A stretch of DNA of 64,000 bases from Mesorhizobium sp. L-2-11 (GCF_016756595.1 NZ_AP023257.1:4976001-5040000); one strand, 5' to 3'; shown: positions 1 to 8,469, counted from the first letter of the stretch. Program-made: numbers and translations. Notes: generated by a model not told the origin, from the letters alone.

Positions 1-390
1 GGCGACAAGAGTGCCGTACCGGGCGATCTCGTAATGCTCGACGGCTTGCGCCGCTGCGACCAGTCCGGCATCGAGCGCAGGAGCACCGTCATAGTCTTCG
101 AGGATCTCAGAGCCTTCTTCAAGGATGCCGTCGATCGCCGGACAGCTCTTGCCACGTGCCGCCTTGCCGAATTTCTCGAATACCTCCTCGAGCCGGTCGA
201 CGTGAGCTTCCGTCTCCATGCGATGCTTTTCGAAGGCAGCAGTCACTTTTTCCGACTCCGCGCTTTTGGCCATTTTCGGCAGCACCCTCAGTATTTTCTT
301 TTCGGCGTAGTAAAGATCTTTGAGCCCGTCGAGGAACAGGTCCTCAAGACCCTTGGTTGTCGCTTTCGCAGCTTTTTTTGCAGTTGCCAT
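1..390 (-). CDS. DUF892 / YciE-YciF ferritin-like protein (3' end outside window)
   Basis: The gene starts at an ATG at 390 on the minus strand and runs off the left edge, so 130 codons are visible. After a Lys/Ala-rich N-terminus (MATAKKAAKATTKG) come the family hallmarks: LEDLFLDGLKDLYYAEKKIL, then a helix ending in EKHRMETEAHVDRLEEVFE, and later AAAQAVEHYEIARYG. These carry the regularly spaced Glu and His residues of the DUF892 ferritin-like four-helix bundle, in which they bind a di-iron centre. Family members are general-stress proteins, often encoded beside other stress genes. The length and C-terminus cannot be judged because the gene is cut by the window. The family call is secure. 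The iron-binding role is family knowledge. Confidence 0.9.
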   Translation of the reverse strand, partial: MATAKKAAKATTKGLEDLFLDGLKDLYYAEKKILRVLPKMAKSAESEKVTAAFEKHRMETEAHVDRLEEVFEKFGKAARGKSCPAIDGILEEGSEILEDYDGAPALDAGLVAAAQAVEHYEIARYGTLVA

Positions 391-581
391 GGTCGTCTCC
401 CGCTGAGGTTGGAGCTAGCCTCCTTAACCATGAAGGCGGTCCGATAACCCCGCCGGCCGGCAACAAGTTCCCTGATGATTCGAGCCGCTGGAAATTTTTC
501 GCTTTAGGCCGCACAGGTGCTGCAAGGCTTACGCTGGTGAGGCGGCAGTGCGAGCAAATGGCTTCGCATATGGCAGCAACT

Positions 582-800
582 TCAATCGATCCGCTTGATA
601 CGGCCCTTGTCGAGACGGAACACTCCATCCTGGCCGCCCTGCCTCTCAAAATCGGTTAGCAGATCGTCCCAGGTCCCGAGGAATTCGCCACAGTCGTCGC
701 AAAAGATCCGGTCGTCAGGACCGGCGTCGGCCGGAATCCTCAGCCTTATCGTCAAGCAATAAGGGCATTCCAACTGGTGGTTAAGATACTGCTTGGTCAT
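582..800 (-). CDS. small zinc-ribbon-like hypothetical protein
   Basis: A 72-residue protein with two CxxC pairs, CPYC at about residues 12-15 and CDDC at about 34-37. This spacing suggests a single zinc-ribbon or rubredoxin-like knuckle. The rest is acidic, ending in a basic DKGRIKRID tail. There is no signal peptide or membrane segment. It is separated from the DUF892 gene by about 190 bp and shares its orientation. I do not recognise a named family. Retention of both cysteine pairs in a compact ORF is the main reason to accept it as a real gene. Function is unknown. Confidence 0.6.
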   Translation of the reverse strand: MTKQYLNHQLECPYCLTIRLRIPADAGPDDRIFCDDCGEFLGTWDDLLTDFERQGGQDGVFRLDKGRIKRID

Positions 801-875
801 GGACGAACCTCGCTCGCGCCGGTCTGTCGAATTGGCAACTCTGTTGAACTGGTAAGAATGTACAGGGATGGGGCA

Positions 876-1037
876 TTACGGCGAATGTTGCGATCCGGGG
901 ATAACGAGCGCGCCTCCTTCGGGGGCCGAATACTCAAACCCGATGAAAAACGCAGCGAGGATCAGCGCGCAGATTATTGCAATTGCTGCCAGTGCGGTTC
1001 TGGACAACGGCTTACGCGGTTCGCGGTTTTGCAACAC
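876..1037 (-). CDS. small single-pass membrane protein (GTG or TTG start)
   Basis: A 53-residue reading frame without an ATG. It can start at GTG (1037-1035) or at the next codon, TTG. The sequence reads as a short basic N-terminus (QNREPRKPLSRT), one strongly hydrophobic helix (LAAIAIICALILAAFFIGF), and a short polar tail ending HSP. This positive-inside, single-helix design is typical of small rhizobial membrane proteins. The ribosome-binding site is weak (GAGAG about 12 bases upstream). It lies between two other small minus-strand genes. I accept it only because of the well-formed transmembrane segment. Function is unknown. Confidence 0.4.
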   Translation of the reverse strand: MLQNREPRKPLSRTALAAIAIICALILAAFFIGFEYSAPEGGALVIPGSQHSP

Positions 1038-1092
1038 TGAATCAGTCCGCTCTCGGTTCGAAGACGACGGAGGGGCAAGACGCCTGCATTCA

Positions 1093-1314
1093 TTATATGC
1101 CGTCTTTGGTCGGAGGCCAGCCAGACTGGGCCGTCGGCGGAATGTTGTCGGAAGTCACCTCACCCCGCTCGAGTTTTCGAATGGCTTCATTGGCTTCGAG
1201 TTCATCCAGGCCGGAAAGCGGCATACCGTCAACCACGACGGCTTCCTCGCTCTCGTCGTCATAGACTTCCCACCAACCGTCCGAATCCTGTCGTTTTTTG
1301 TAGATGGTTGGCAT
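1093..1314 (-). CDS. small acidic hypothetical protein
   Basis: A 73-residue acidic protein beginning MPTIYKKRQDSDGWWEVYDD, with a Glu/Asp-rich middle (LDELEANEAIRKLERGE) predicted to be helical. It has no cysteine, signal peptide or membrane span. It lies in the same direction as the DUF3182 gene upstream (start 2547) and the small membrane ORF downstream, so these may form a loose cluster of small stress-related genes. I do not recognise the family. The amino-acid composition looks like real protein, but no motif proves it. Confidence 0.5.
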   Translation of the reverse strand: MPTIYKKRQDSDGWWEVYDDESEEAVVVDGMPLSGLDELEANEAIRKLERGEVTSDNIPPTAQSGWPPTKDGI

Positions 1315-1392
1315 GGCCGCTCCCCGACAGATTGGCTTTCGGGATTATGCCGAACAACTCAAGCCGCCCACGGATGTTCCCTAGCTAAGACA

Positions 1393-2547
1393 TTAATCCG
1401 CCGCTTTCTTTGGCGGCTCGCGGGTCGCATGGGTGACGACGGTATAGCGCGTGATCGGACCCTCATCGGGGTCTTCTCCTTGAAAATGAACGTCCGCGTT
1501 CACCGGGAACCGGCTGATATTGCCGAACTTCTTGACTGCGGACGCACGCACCAGTTGGATGCCAGGGTCCTGCTTCATAATTTTTATTGCCGCAAGCTCG
1601 GCGGTACTGCTGCCGCCAATGCGCCAGCTGGCCTCGAGCACACCGGATCGCCAGATACCCGACGAATCGACACCCTGGCCGATATCGTAGTTGCGCCGCG
1701 AGGCGAAAAATCCAGGATACTCAGCCATCGCCGCGTCATAGGTCCTCGCCTGCGCAATTGCCAAAGCCAGTGCGCGGGGAAGCTGAAGGTCTTCGAGAGC
1801 TTCCCATCCGCCGCGCACGACAATGAGATCCGATCCGCCATAAACGGATTGTCCCGCATTATCGGTCGTCGTCGTTTGAGTGCCGTAGTAGGCGACCATG
1901 ATCTCGTCGATCTCGGTTCTGCCAACACTCAATGTGACGACGTCACGAAGGTCGGCTTCGAGCACCAGACCGCACTCGTCGAAGTCGGGGGAGCGGTATT
2001 GCTCGAGCAGTCTCTCGACGTCAGCGACCGTGCGAACGATGTGCTGGTCCTGGCTTCGCGAGGCAAGCGGTGGCTTTAGTCGGGCCCGCCCGAGCCTCAG
2101 CAGGCGTCGCGCTGCTCGCAGCGCATCGTGCCGCGAAAACACGGTGTAGCCAGGCAATACTGCGGCGGCGACAGTTCTGCCGAAGCCGGTTGACCATTCT
2201 TTCGGTCGCTCGGCCAAGTCGTCGACCAGTTCATGGGTTATCGCCTTGGTGGTCGCGAAGCGCCAAGGCACCACGCCGCCGAAGAGGTCTTGCGGCCCGT
2301 TGATACCCAGCCGCGCCGCATCGCTGGCAAGCAAGCTGTCGTCCGGCACGAAATACAAGCCGCCGCCATTGCCGCTGCTGTTGCCCAGACCCTGCCGGAA
2401 GGCAAACCCCTTGAGCGTGGCAATGGTGCGGGCGACGGCAGCTATGGCTTCCCGCTCGTGCGCGTAGAGAGGCTCGCAGCCCGGCGCGGAGAATGCAATC
2501 ACGGTGCCTTTTGGCTGGCTCGGCTGGGTGCCTCTGCGCTCGGTCAT
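1393..2547 (-). CDS. DUF3182 family protein (ATP-grasp-like, function unknown)
   Basis: A 384-residue soluble protein. Recognisable DUF3182 segments occur in order: AHEREAIAAVARTIATLKG near residue 30, YFVPDDSLL near 65, LFGGVVPWRFATTKAITHELVDD near 90-110, VLPGYTVFSRHDALRAARRLL near 130, LVLEADLRDVVTLSVG near 200, YYGTQTTTTDN and VYGGSDLIVVRGG near 225-245, and RRNYDIGQGVDSSGIWRSGVLE near 290. The later part looks like an ATP-grasp core, with conserved acidic and Gly-rich segments, but no substrate is known. Length is usual for the family. The nearest upstream gene is the metallophosphoesterase, 172 bp away in the same direction. The family assignment rests on remembered signature segments and is fairly firm. 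The reaction is not known. Confidence 0.75.
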   Translation of the reverse strand: MTERRGTQPSQPKGTVIAFSAPGCEPLYAHEREAIAAVARTIATLKGFAFRQGLGNSSGNGGGLYFVPDDSLLASDAARLGINGPQDLFGGVVPWRFATTKAITHELVDDLAERPKEWSTGFGRTVAAAVLPGYTVFSRHDALRAARRLLRLGRARLKPPLASRSQDQHIVRTVADVERLLEQYRSPDFDECGLVLEADLRDVVTLSVGRTEIDEIMVAYYGTQTTTTDNAGQSVYGGSDLIVVRGGWEALEDLQLPRALALAIAQARTYDAAMAEYPGFFASRRNYDIGQGVDSSGIWRSGVLEASWRIGGSSTAELAAIKIMKQDPGIQLVRASAVKKFGNISRFPVNADVHFQGEDPDEGPITRYTVVTHATREPPKKAAD

Positions 2548-2719
2548 CTCGCTCGTTCCGGTGCTTCCTCGTTATGGCCCCAACGCTTCCTCGTTATTGG
2601 GCGCCGATGTTGCGGACACTACGCGCCCTGCCCCCAACCCGCTCTACCCGGAAGAGAACGCAGCAGATGGCAGAAACGTTCAGCCCGGCTTGGCAGGCTC
2701 GGGATGACCTGCGTTTTAA

Positions 2720-3244
2720 TCATTCGCGTTGAATTTCGCGGCTGACGGTTCGCCGGCGTCGGCTTGCTAGGATGGCGGAAAGGGTGACCGGGCGGAAATC
2801 CCAGCTGTCGACGCCGGCGTCGTACTGGCGCGTGACCGGGCTCAGCCTGCCGTGGGAATGGCCATGCAGATTGATCGATTTCTTGCCGATCTGATTCCAG
2901 GTGCGAAAAGGATAGTGGCAAAGGATCAGCAACCTGCCGTCTATCGTCAGTTCCTTGTAATGTTGTGTGCTGGCCCAACCCGCAGCCTCTATGGTCGCCG
3001 CGCCATCATTGTTGCCGATGATCAGATGCTTCTCGCCATGAAGAGACGACAGCAGCGATGCAACGAATTCGGCCGATCCCTTGGCAAAGTCGCCGAGATG
3101 CCAGATCTCGTCGTCCGGGCTGACGGTTTCGTTCCAGAGCGAAATCAGCGCTCGATCGTGTTCGGCCAGCGAGCCGAATGGGCGGCGATCGATGCGCAGA
3201 ATGCGGGGATCGCTGAAATGTGTGTCGGCCGTGAAATAGATCAT
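2720..3244 (-). CDS. calcineurin-like metallophosphoesterase
   Basis: A 174-residue protein with the complete set of calcineurin-like metal-binding motifs: DTHF (residues 7-10, D-x-H), GDF near residue 51, GNND near 77-80 (GNxD type), CHYP near 109 and HGHSHG near 127-132. These residues bind a binuclear Mn/Fe centre and hydrolyse phosphomonoesters or phosphodiesters. The small size without extra domains matches the short single-domain class often called phosphoesterase or YfcE/MJ0936-like, whose physiological substrate is usually unknown. There is no signal peptide, so it is probably cytosolic. The ATG at 3244 begins directly with the conserved strand MIYFTADTHF, which supports the start. 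Confidence 0.88.
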   Translation of the reverse strand: MIYFTADTHFSDPRILRIDRRPFGSLAEHDRALISLWNETVSPDDEIWHLGDFAKGSAEFVASLLSSLHGEKHLIIGNNDGAATIEAAGWASTQHYKELTIDGRLLILCHYPFRTWNQIGKKSINLHGHSHGRLSPVTRQYDAGVDSWDFRPVTLSAILASRRRRTVSREIQRE

Positions 3245-3360
3245 GGTCGTTCACAGCCTTTGCGGACGTTGTCCGAACCTCGCCTTCCAGCTGCAATTGG
3301 CATTTGAGGTGGCCAACAAGATCAGACGCGGCTAACATACTCCTCGCTTTGGAGAGTGTC

Positions 3361-3615
3361 GTGCGCACGAGACGTTTCAGGAAGCCAATTGTCGTTCAAC
3401 CCGGTCGGATCGATCGTGACAGGGTTGTTTTGTCTGTCGCAGATGCGGCTGAAGTGCTGCTGAGGGACTGGCCGACGCCAGCGTCCAAGTCGCGACTGGC
3501 TGCAATCGCTGCCTGCCTCGCTGTTATCCGCGGCGAAAAGCCGCCAAGGGTCGCGCGCCAGGCGTTCATCGTCGCGGCCAAGGACGCGAGGATCCTGCTC
3601 GGCGAACAAATCTAG
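3361..3615 (+). CDS. DUF982 family protein
   Basis: An 84-residue protein when started at GTG 3361, which has a GGAGAG ribosome-binding site at 3351-3356. An in-frame ATG at 3304 would add 19 residues that do not fit the family. The sequence has the DUF982 pattern found almost only in rhizobia: a short strand FRKPIVVQPG, then VADAAEVLLRDWP, a helix SRLAAIAACLAVIRGEKPP, and a C-terminal helix VARQAFIVAAKDARIL. Members are small, cytosolic and of unknown function, usually in many paralogues per genome. It stands alone between a minus-strand phosphoesterase and the toxin-antitoxin module. Confidence 0.8.
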   Translation: MRTRRFRKPIVVQPGRIDRDRVVLSVADAAEVLLRDWPTPASKSRLAAIAACLAVIRGEKPPRVARQAFIVAAKDARILLGEQI

Positions 3616-3918
3616 ACCGGCCGCCATCGGCGCCTAGCACGTGCTGGTTCAAGTCGTTGATGGACTCGAAGGGATTCAGCCCGGCCACAAACATGGCATA
3701 GGGCGATAGCCCATCGCGTCCCTTCATCGAATAGTTTCTTTCGGCATCGACTTTTCGGCCAGTCGCGAACATGTTGGCGGCCAGCCCTGCGCCGAAACCA
3801 CTGTTCGGGAGCGGTCAGTCACCCAGTCCAAGCAGATCGCGCGTCACTAGCATCGAGAGGAGATGCTGCTCCATTTTGACCGCATTGGATCGGCGCGCGG
3901 GAAGGTCCGGCCTCCTGC
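3616..3918 (+). other. intergenic stretch without a supported gene
   Basis: About 300 bases between the DUF982 gene and the toxin-antitoxin promoter. A 68-codon minus-strand frame (3566-3772) overlaps the DUF982 gene and has no recognisable motif, so it is not called. No strong terminator is seen. Confidence 0.4.
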
Positions 3919-3961
3919 TTGCAACTGTGCAAGTTTTCTGTATAATGCAGAAAATACAGAA
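3919..3961 (+). promoter_or_regulatory. promoter with overlapping inverted-repeat operator for the toxin-antitoxin pair
   Basis: A sigma-70-like promoter: TTGCAA at 3919-3924, a 16-base spacer, and a perfect TATAAT at 3941-3946. Two perfect inverted repeats overlap the -10 box: TTTTCTG (3934-3940) with CAGAAAA (3948-3954), and TTCTGTAT (3936-3943) with ATACAGAA (3954-3961). This placement suits autorepression by the antitoxin bound to its toxin, as is usual for Phd/YefM systems. Confidence 0.75.
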
Positions 3962-3971
3962 TGGAGCCGAC

Positions 3972-4238
3972 ATGCAAACCAAATCCGTGTCCACCGCCGA
4001 ATTTATCCGGCATTTCGGGCGCTATCATGACGAGGCGCAGCGCGCGCCGCTCACCCTCACCAAGCATGGCCGCGCGTCAGTTGTCGTCGTTTCGGCCGAG
4101 ATCTTCGAACGGCTGATGGCCCAGGGCGACCCACGCCGCGCCTACGCCGCCGGCGAGACGCCGCCGGAACTGGCCAAGATCCTTGTGACCGAGCTTGACC
4201 GCCAGTCGGCCGAATACGAGGCCGGAAAGAATGACTGA
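3972..4238 (+). CDS. Phd/YefM-type antitoxin
   Basis: An 88-residue protein. The ATG at 3972 is preceded by GGAG (3963-3966). The N-terminus, VSTAEFIRHFGRYHDEAQRAPLTLTKHGRASVVVVSAEIFERLM, has the Phd/YefM fold signature: an N-terminal strand-helix, the 'P(L/V)xITKxGxxxxVL(V/I)S' core, and a following helix. That domain dimerises and binds operator DNA. The C-terminal half (PPELAKILVTELDRQSAEYEAGKND) is the flexible toxin-neutralising region. The stop overlaps the next gene by 8 bp, the usual antitoxin-first coupling. Regulation is probably through the inverted repeats over the promoter just upstream. Confidence 0.85.
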   Translation: MQTKSVSTAEFIRHFGRYHDEAQRAPLTLTKHGRASVVVVSAEIFERLMAQGDPRRAYAAGETPPELAKILVTELDRQSAEYEAGKND

Positions 4239-4653
4239 TCGCTTCGCGAGCGGTTCGATCGTCAGCTATCCCTATCTCTGGCGCTGGCAACATGAGGAGG
4301 GGCGGGAGAATGCCGAAAAGGATCGCCCCGTCTGCCTCGCGATCACAGTTCGAGATCCTGAGCATGAGATTACCCATCTCGTCATTCTGCCAATTTCCGG
4401 CACACCGCCTCACCAAGGCCAGATGGCGCTTGAGATTCCGCCGCTCGAAATCCGTCGCGCGGGTCTCTCCATGTTCAAGCGCGGCTGGATCACGATCAGC
4501 GAGTACAACTATGACATAGCTGAACGGTCCTACTATTTCGAGCCGAACCAGAAGCCGCGCGGCAAGTTCGGCCCGACCTTTATGGAAGCGATCAGGCGCG
4601 CGATCCGCCCGATGCTCGCTGCTGAAAAAGGCCGCATAGACCGCACGCCCTAG
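4231..4653 (+). CDS. putative type II toxin, PemK/MazF-like
   Basis: A 140-residue protein starting at ATG 4231, overlapping the antitoxin stop by 8 bp, with GGAAAGA as ribosome-binding site. The start FASGSIVSYPYLWRWQHEEG resembles the opening of a group of rhizobial proteins annotated as PemK-like growth inhibitors, and RPVCLAITV ... HLVILPISG matches the 'RPxLVI ... vivaPiTs' pattern of the MazF/PemK barrel. MazF relatives are ribosome-independent mRNA interferases. Translational coupling to a Phd-type antitoxin and the compact size support the toxin role. The catalytic residues of MazF cannot be mapped with certainty by eye, so RNase activity is inferred. Confidence 0.65.
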   Translation: MTDRFASGSIVSYPYLWRWQHEEGRENAEKDRPVCLAITVRDPEHEITHLVILPISGTPPHQGQMALEIPPLEIRRAGLSMFKRGWITISEYNYDIAERSYYFEPNQKPRGKFGPTFMEAIRRAIRPMLAAEKGRIDRTP

Positions 4654-4814
4654 TGGTCAGCGGCCATTCCACGCCCGCATCGCGAGCCTCACGCCCTCGC
4701 AAAGGGCCGCGGCAGTTATAAGAGGGATGTAGCTTATCCAATAAGCCCGTCACTAGATTAGATTAGATACGTTGCGATACCGGCCCAGATCGCCAGCTGC
4801 TGAAGTCGAGTTGC

Positions 4815-7358
4815 TCAAACAATCGCTCGATCCCAACCGCCATAGTGCTGGTCGCTGCGCGTGCCGCGCGGCAGGCTGAGCACGATCAGCGCCAGACCGA
4901 TCGCAACGTCAGCCACGATCGCCAGGGTTTCACCGCCGGCAAGCACGAAGGGGGACATCGCGATCCATGCGCCAAGCACGACATTGAGGAAGCGCACCGG
5001 CCGGACCACTTCGGCCATGGCCGTGACTGCGACCATGATAATGAGACAGCCGAGGACGTGATCGCTGAAGTAAAGCGGTGGCTGCGTGCCGAAGAGCAAT
5101 GGCGTCGTCATCAGCAAGGCGCCGAGCAGCGTGCTTGCTACAAGCGTCCACGGGAAGTTGACGCCGCCGGTGACAAACTCCTTCAGCACCTCGAAAACCG
5201 GACGGTCGAGGTCGGCCCCGGGCGTCTGGTTCTCCGACAGCGCCGGTCCGCCCATCCAGAAGGTACGCCAGAACGGCTCGCCTGCCCTCTTGGCGCCCCA
5301 GAGATACTGGATCGTCGCCAGCACCTCATCGACGGAGTAAGGGATCAGCACCACAGTGACGGCGGCCTGGACAATGCAGAGCGTGCACAGCGCGCCAATC
5401 AGCGGTGGCTGGATGATGATGAAGGAGACGCTGACCACGCCAAGCGGAATGATCAGCAAGCCGAAGAGGAGCACCATCCACGGCATGGTGCGCCAGCGCC
5501 GGCGGTCGCCGATCGCGCCGGCGAGGATATCGAGGCAATAGGCAAGCGCGCCGAGCCCGGCATCGGCGATCGGGAAACCTTTTGAGACCCATGACGTCAC
5601 CACCGCCTCGCTGCCGTTGCGCACCGGCGCGCCGCCGGGGCCGAAGAACGGGTCCCACAGGCCATCCGCGTGGCCCATCTGGAAGGAGGCGAGATAGCGC
5701 GAGACGAACAGGCCGACGAAGGCCAGCGCGACGATCGGAATCCGCTGCGTGAAGGTCGATGGCGAATAGGTCCAGCCCAGCGGAATGTCGTCGTCGGCCG
5801 CCAGCGCGCGGCGGCTGATGCCAGGGGTCGGCGGGATCATCACCGCAAACGCGACGATCAGCATGCCGACCAGCGTGTCGATGGCATAGGCGGCGGCGCT
5901 GGTCGTCCAGAACAGCAACGGCGCCAGCATCACCCAAACGCCGAGCGACGCCGTGATCCACTGCACCCAGCGCCAGCGTCGGGACATGCCCATCAACGCA
6001 AAGACCGTCACCAGCAGGCCGGAAACGATCTCGCTGACGCCAAGGCCTGCGTTGCGCAATTGCGGCTCTGCAATAGCGTGGCCCAGAGCGGGAGGTATCG
6101 CGGCCGTGACGGGATCGAACAGGCCAATCGTCATCGGCGAGGTGACCAGCCACAGTCCGAGCGCAGCGTTGGTCATCGGCGCCCAGAGCGTCCTCGAGCG
6201 ATGCCGTTTTGTCGCCGCTTCGACGTCTTCCTTGCTTCGCTCGAGCGGTCCCTTGAGCCGCTTTTGGGCCTGCTCGATCTCGGGCTCCGAAGCCGCGACA
6301 ACCGGCGGATCGAGCTTGTTGGCCGCGTACCAGTCCGTCGGATCCTGTTTCAGCCGGCGGATCATCTCCGGCAATGTCTCCAACAGGCTATGTCTGGGCG
6401 TCCAGCCGAGCAGAGTTTTGGCCCGCGAGATGTCGATCTCGTAATGATCGTCCGAGTTCTCGATCATCCACGGTTTGATGTCGGTGTCCTGATCGAGCAC
6501 CTCCGTCTGCACCCAGGCGCCCAGCTTCGTCAGTTGCTTCGGCAGCGCCAGGGTGCGCCAGTCCTCGCCATGGATAAGCCGGCCGATGCGCTTCTGCATC
6601 TCCTCGTATGACGGTGTGCCTTCTTCGCCGATCAGAAGCATGGTGTCGGCCGGAAGTTCGGCGCGCCGGTCGACGGTGCGCACCACCGCGTCGACGAGAT
6701 CGTCCTTGTGCAGATAGGGCTGGCCGGCGGTGATATCGCCGGCGAACAGATAAGCGGTCGGCAAGCGCTCGAAGATGCGGGCGATCTGCTGGGCGATAAA
6801 GGCCGCCCGGCAGTCTTCGTCATAGACGCCGGCGAGCCGCAGGATCACCGTCTTGATCTGGCCGCGCTCCCTCGAAATCAGCGCCTCGGTTTCGGCCTTC
6901 GATCTTGGGTATGCCCAGGCCGGGTCAAGCGGCGAGTCCTCATTGATTTTCGCGCCCTTCTCCGGGCTTGGCGCATGGACGAGAAGCGTGCTGGAAAACA
7001 CGAACTGCTCGGTCTCGACCGCCGTCAGCGCCTTCAGGAGCCGGCGCGTGCCCTGCACGGTGACGGCGTCATATCTGGGGTTGTCCTCGCCGGTCGTGTC
7101 GTAATAGGCGGCGAGGTGGACGACCGAAGCGATACGGCCGCCGCGCTCCCGCGCTGTTTTCACAGCCCGACTCACGCTCTCATCGGAGGTGAGATCGATC
7201 TCGATCGTCTCCATGCCGGCGGGGGCATGCTTCGGTTTTGCGACGTCGAGGCCGATGACGCGATAGCGGTCGATCAAGCCTCGCGCGATCGCCTGCCCCA
7301 GGAAGCCGCTGCTGCCGGTGATAAGGACCGTCGGAAGGGGCGCGCCGTGATTTGCCAT
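4815..7358 (-). CDS. NAD-dependent epimerase fused to SPW-repeat and VKOR-like membrane domains
   Basis: An 847-residue fusion. Residues about 1-330 are an extended SDR: a GSSGFLG dinucleotide-binding loop at 15-21, the strand VVHLAAYYD, a catalytic Ser in VFSSTLL, and the YPRSK (YxxxK) motif near 150. A linker rich in Glu/Lys (about 345-385) leads to a membrane part. SPW-type segments occur at LGLWLVTSP and LGVWVMLAP, and again at LGAWIAMSP near the C-terminus. Between them (about 555-700) is a VKOR-like bundle with CTLC (CxxC) as the probable redox pair. The epimerase side would be cytosolic, and the VKOR part would handle disulfides or quinone. No operon partner overlaps it. The substrate is unknown. 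Confidence 0.8.
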   Translation of the reverse strand: MANHGAPLPTVLITGSSGFLGQAIARGLIDRYRVIGLDVAKPKHAPAGMETIEIDLTSDESVSRAVKTARERGGRIASVVHLAAYYDTTGEDNPRYDAVTVQGTRRLLKALTAVETEQFVFSSTLLVHAPSPEKGAKINEDSPLDPAWAYPRSKAETEALISRERGQIKTVILRLAGVYDEDCRAAFIAQQIARIFERLPTAYLFAGDITAGQPYLHKDDLVDAVVRTVDRRAELPADTMLLIGEEGTPSYEEMQKRIGRLIHGEDWRTLALPKQLTKLGAWVQTEVLDQDTDIKPWMIENSDDHYEIDISRAKTLLGWTPRHSLLETLPEMIRRLKQDPTDWYAANKLDPPVVAASEPEIEQAQKRLKGPLERSKEDVEAATKRHRSRTLWAPMTNAALGLWLVTSPMTIGLFDPVTAAIPPALGHAIAEPQLRNAGLGVSEIVSGLLVTVFALMGMSRRWRWVQWITASLGVWVMLAPLLFWTTSAAAYAIDTLVGMLIVAFAVMIPPTPGISRRALAADDDIPLGWTYSPSTFTQRIPIVALAFVGLFVSRYLASFQMGHADGLWDPFFGPGGAPVRNGSEAVVTSWVSKGFPIADAGLGALAYCLDILAGAIGDRRRWRTMPWMVLLFGLLIIPLGVVSVSFIIIQPPLIGALCTLCIVQAAVTVVLIPYSVDEVLATIQYLWGAKRAGEPFWRTFWMGGPALSENQTPGADLDRPVFEVLKEFVTGGVNFPWTLVASTLLGALLMTTPLLFGTQPPLYFSDHVLGCLIIMVAVTAMAEVVRPVRFLNVVLGAWIAMSPFVLAGGETLAIVADVAIGLALIVLSLPRGTRSDQHYGGWDRAIV

Positions 7359-7480
7359 GGGTCAGGCCCGTTCGCGTTGGAAGAGAGGCCCGATGGCGTG
7401 GTGCGCTTCGGCCTTGCTCGGCTCGCCCGGCAACTTGGAACTGGATTCATTTTGTTTCTCGCGCTTTGACCTGCCCACGA

Positions 7481-8146
7481 TCATTGCGCCGGCCTTTCCG
7501 GAGGCGCGAGATGATCGAGGAACCATCGCGTGGCGTGCCTGATCACTTCGTCCATTGTCCCCGGCTCCTCGAACAGGTGGCCGGCACCCTCAATAATGAT
7601 CAGCTGTTTCTCGCCTTGTAGCGCGGCAAGGGCACGCTCGTTCATCCCGATCACCGGCCCGTCCAGGCTGCCGACCAGAAGCAGTGTCGGGGCACGCACG
7701 GCCGGCAACGCGTCCATCGCCAGATCTGGCCGGCCGCCGCGCGAGACGACAGCCGCGATACCTGCATCCGGGCGTGCGGCGGCCGCCAGCGCGGCTGCGG
7801 CGCCAGTGCTTGCCCCGAAATAAAGTGGGACAAGCCTTCTGGCCCGTGCTTCCGCAGCCGCCCAATGCGTCGCCAGTGCGAGCCGCGATGCGAGCAGGTC
7901 AATGTCGAAGACGTTTCGCCTGTCGCCTTCCTCGATCGACGTCAAAAGGTCAACGAGAAGGGTCGCCAATCCCGCCTGCCGAAGTGCGGCGGCCACGTGA
8001 TTGTTGCGCGGACTGAGCCGTCCACTTCCGCTGCCATGAGCGAAGATGACGATGCCTTGCGCACCGTGCGGCACGCCCAGCAGGCCGATGAGCCCGTCGG
8101 GCTCGATCCTGACCTCCTCGACCTCTGTCATGGCGGTTGCCGGCAT
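7481..8146 (-). CDS. dienelactone hydrolase-like alpha/beta hydrolase
   Basis: A 221-residue alpha/beta hydrolase of the small dienelactone-hydrolase-like group. Visible elements are the oxyanion strand VIFAHGSGSGRLSPRN (residues about 33-48), the nucleophile elbow GASTGAAAAL near 110 (G-x-S-x-G), a strand LLLVGSLDGPV with the probable catalytic Asp near 160, and the terminal EGAGHLFEEPG containing the catalytic His. In many proteobacteria this domain is fused to a phosphoribosyltransferase. Here it stands alone. It lies 122 bp upstream of the epimerase-VKOR gene on the same strand and could be cotranscribed. The substrate is unknown. Confidence 0.8.
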   Translation of the reverse strand: MPATAMTEVEEVRIEPDGLIGLLGVPHGAQGIVIFAHGSGSGRLSPRNNHVAAALRQAGLATLLVDLLTSIEEGDRRNVFDIDLLASRLALATHWAAAEARARRLVPLYFGASTGAAAALAAAARPDAGIAAVVSRGGRPDLAMDALPAVRAPTLLLVGSLDGPVIGMNERALAALQGEKQLIIIEGAGHLFEEPGTMDEVIRHATRWFLDHLAPPERPAQ

Positions 8147-8469
8147 CGTTTCACTCCAAAGGGAAGATCGCCGCAGAGGAACTGCGCCTCGCGCCCACTC
8201 AGTGCGTTAAACACCGGCATGCCGGAAATGTTTCCGGGAAAGGTCAGAAAAAATATGGCTTTCCCGTCCGGAGTGGATTTGTGCCGCCCCGCCATTCGGT
8301 ACTGTGGGCCCCCCTCGGCGCAACGCCCGCACGAACCTAGCGATGCCCACGACCGCGATTTTCAGCCTCGGCACAGTAATTTGACAGATGGCGACCAGCA
8401 GCGAACGCCGATAATTCCGTCAGTGGCGAATCACAACCCTTTGAGACTAGCGGATGCATCCCTCCCCTT
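8147..8469 (+). other. intergenic stretch without a supported gene
   Basis: About 320 bases between the start of the hydrolase gene and the repeat element. There is no frame with a motif and no RNA gene signature. It probably contains the hydrolase promoter near 8150-8250, but I see no convincing -35/-10 pair. Confidence 0.4.

Noticed and set aside
868..2079. A 403-codon plus-strand frame across the DUF3182 gene
   Set aside because: It is antisense to a gene with a clear family pattern and contains no motif. It is a GC-rich shadow frame, as are the long plus-strand frames under the giant gene.
4740..4775. Short ATTAG repeats (agattagattagata) near 4755
   Set aside because: Only two to three copies of a 5-bp unit in an AT-rich spacer. 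This is too short to be significant.
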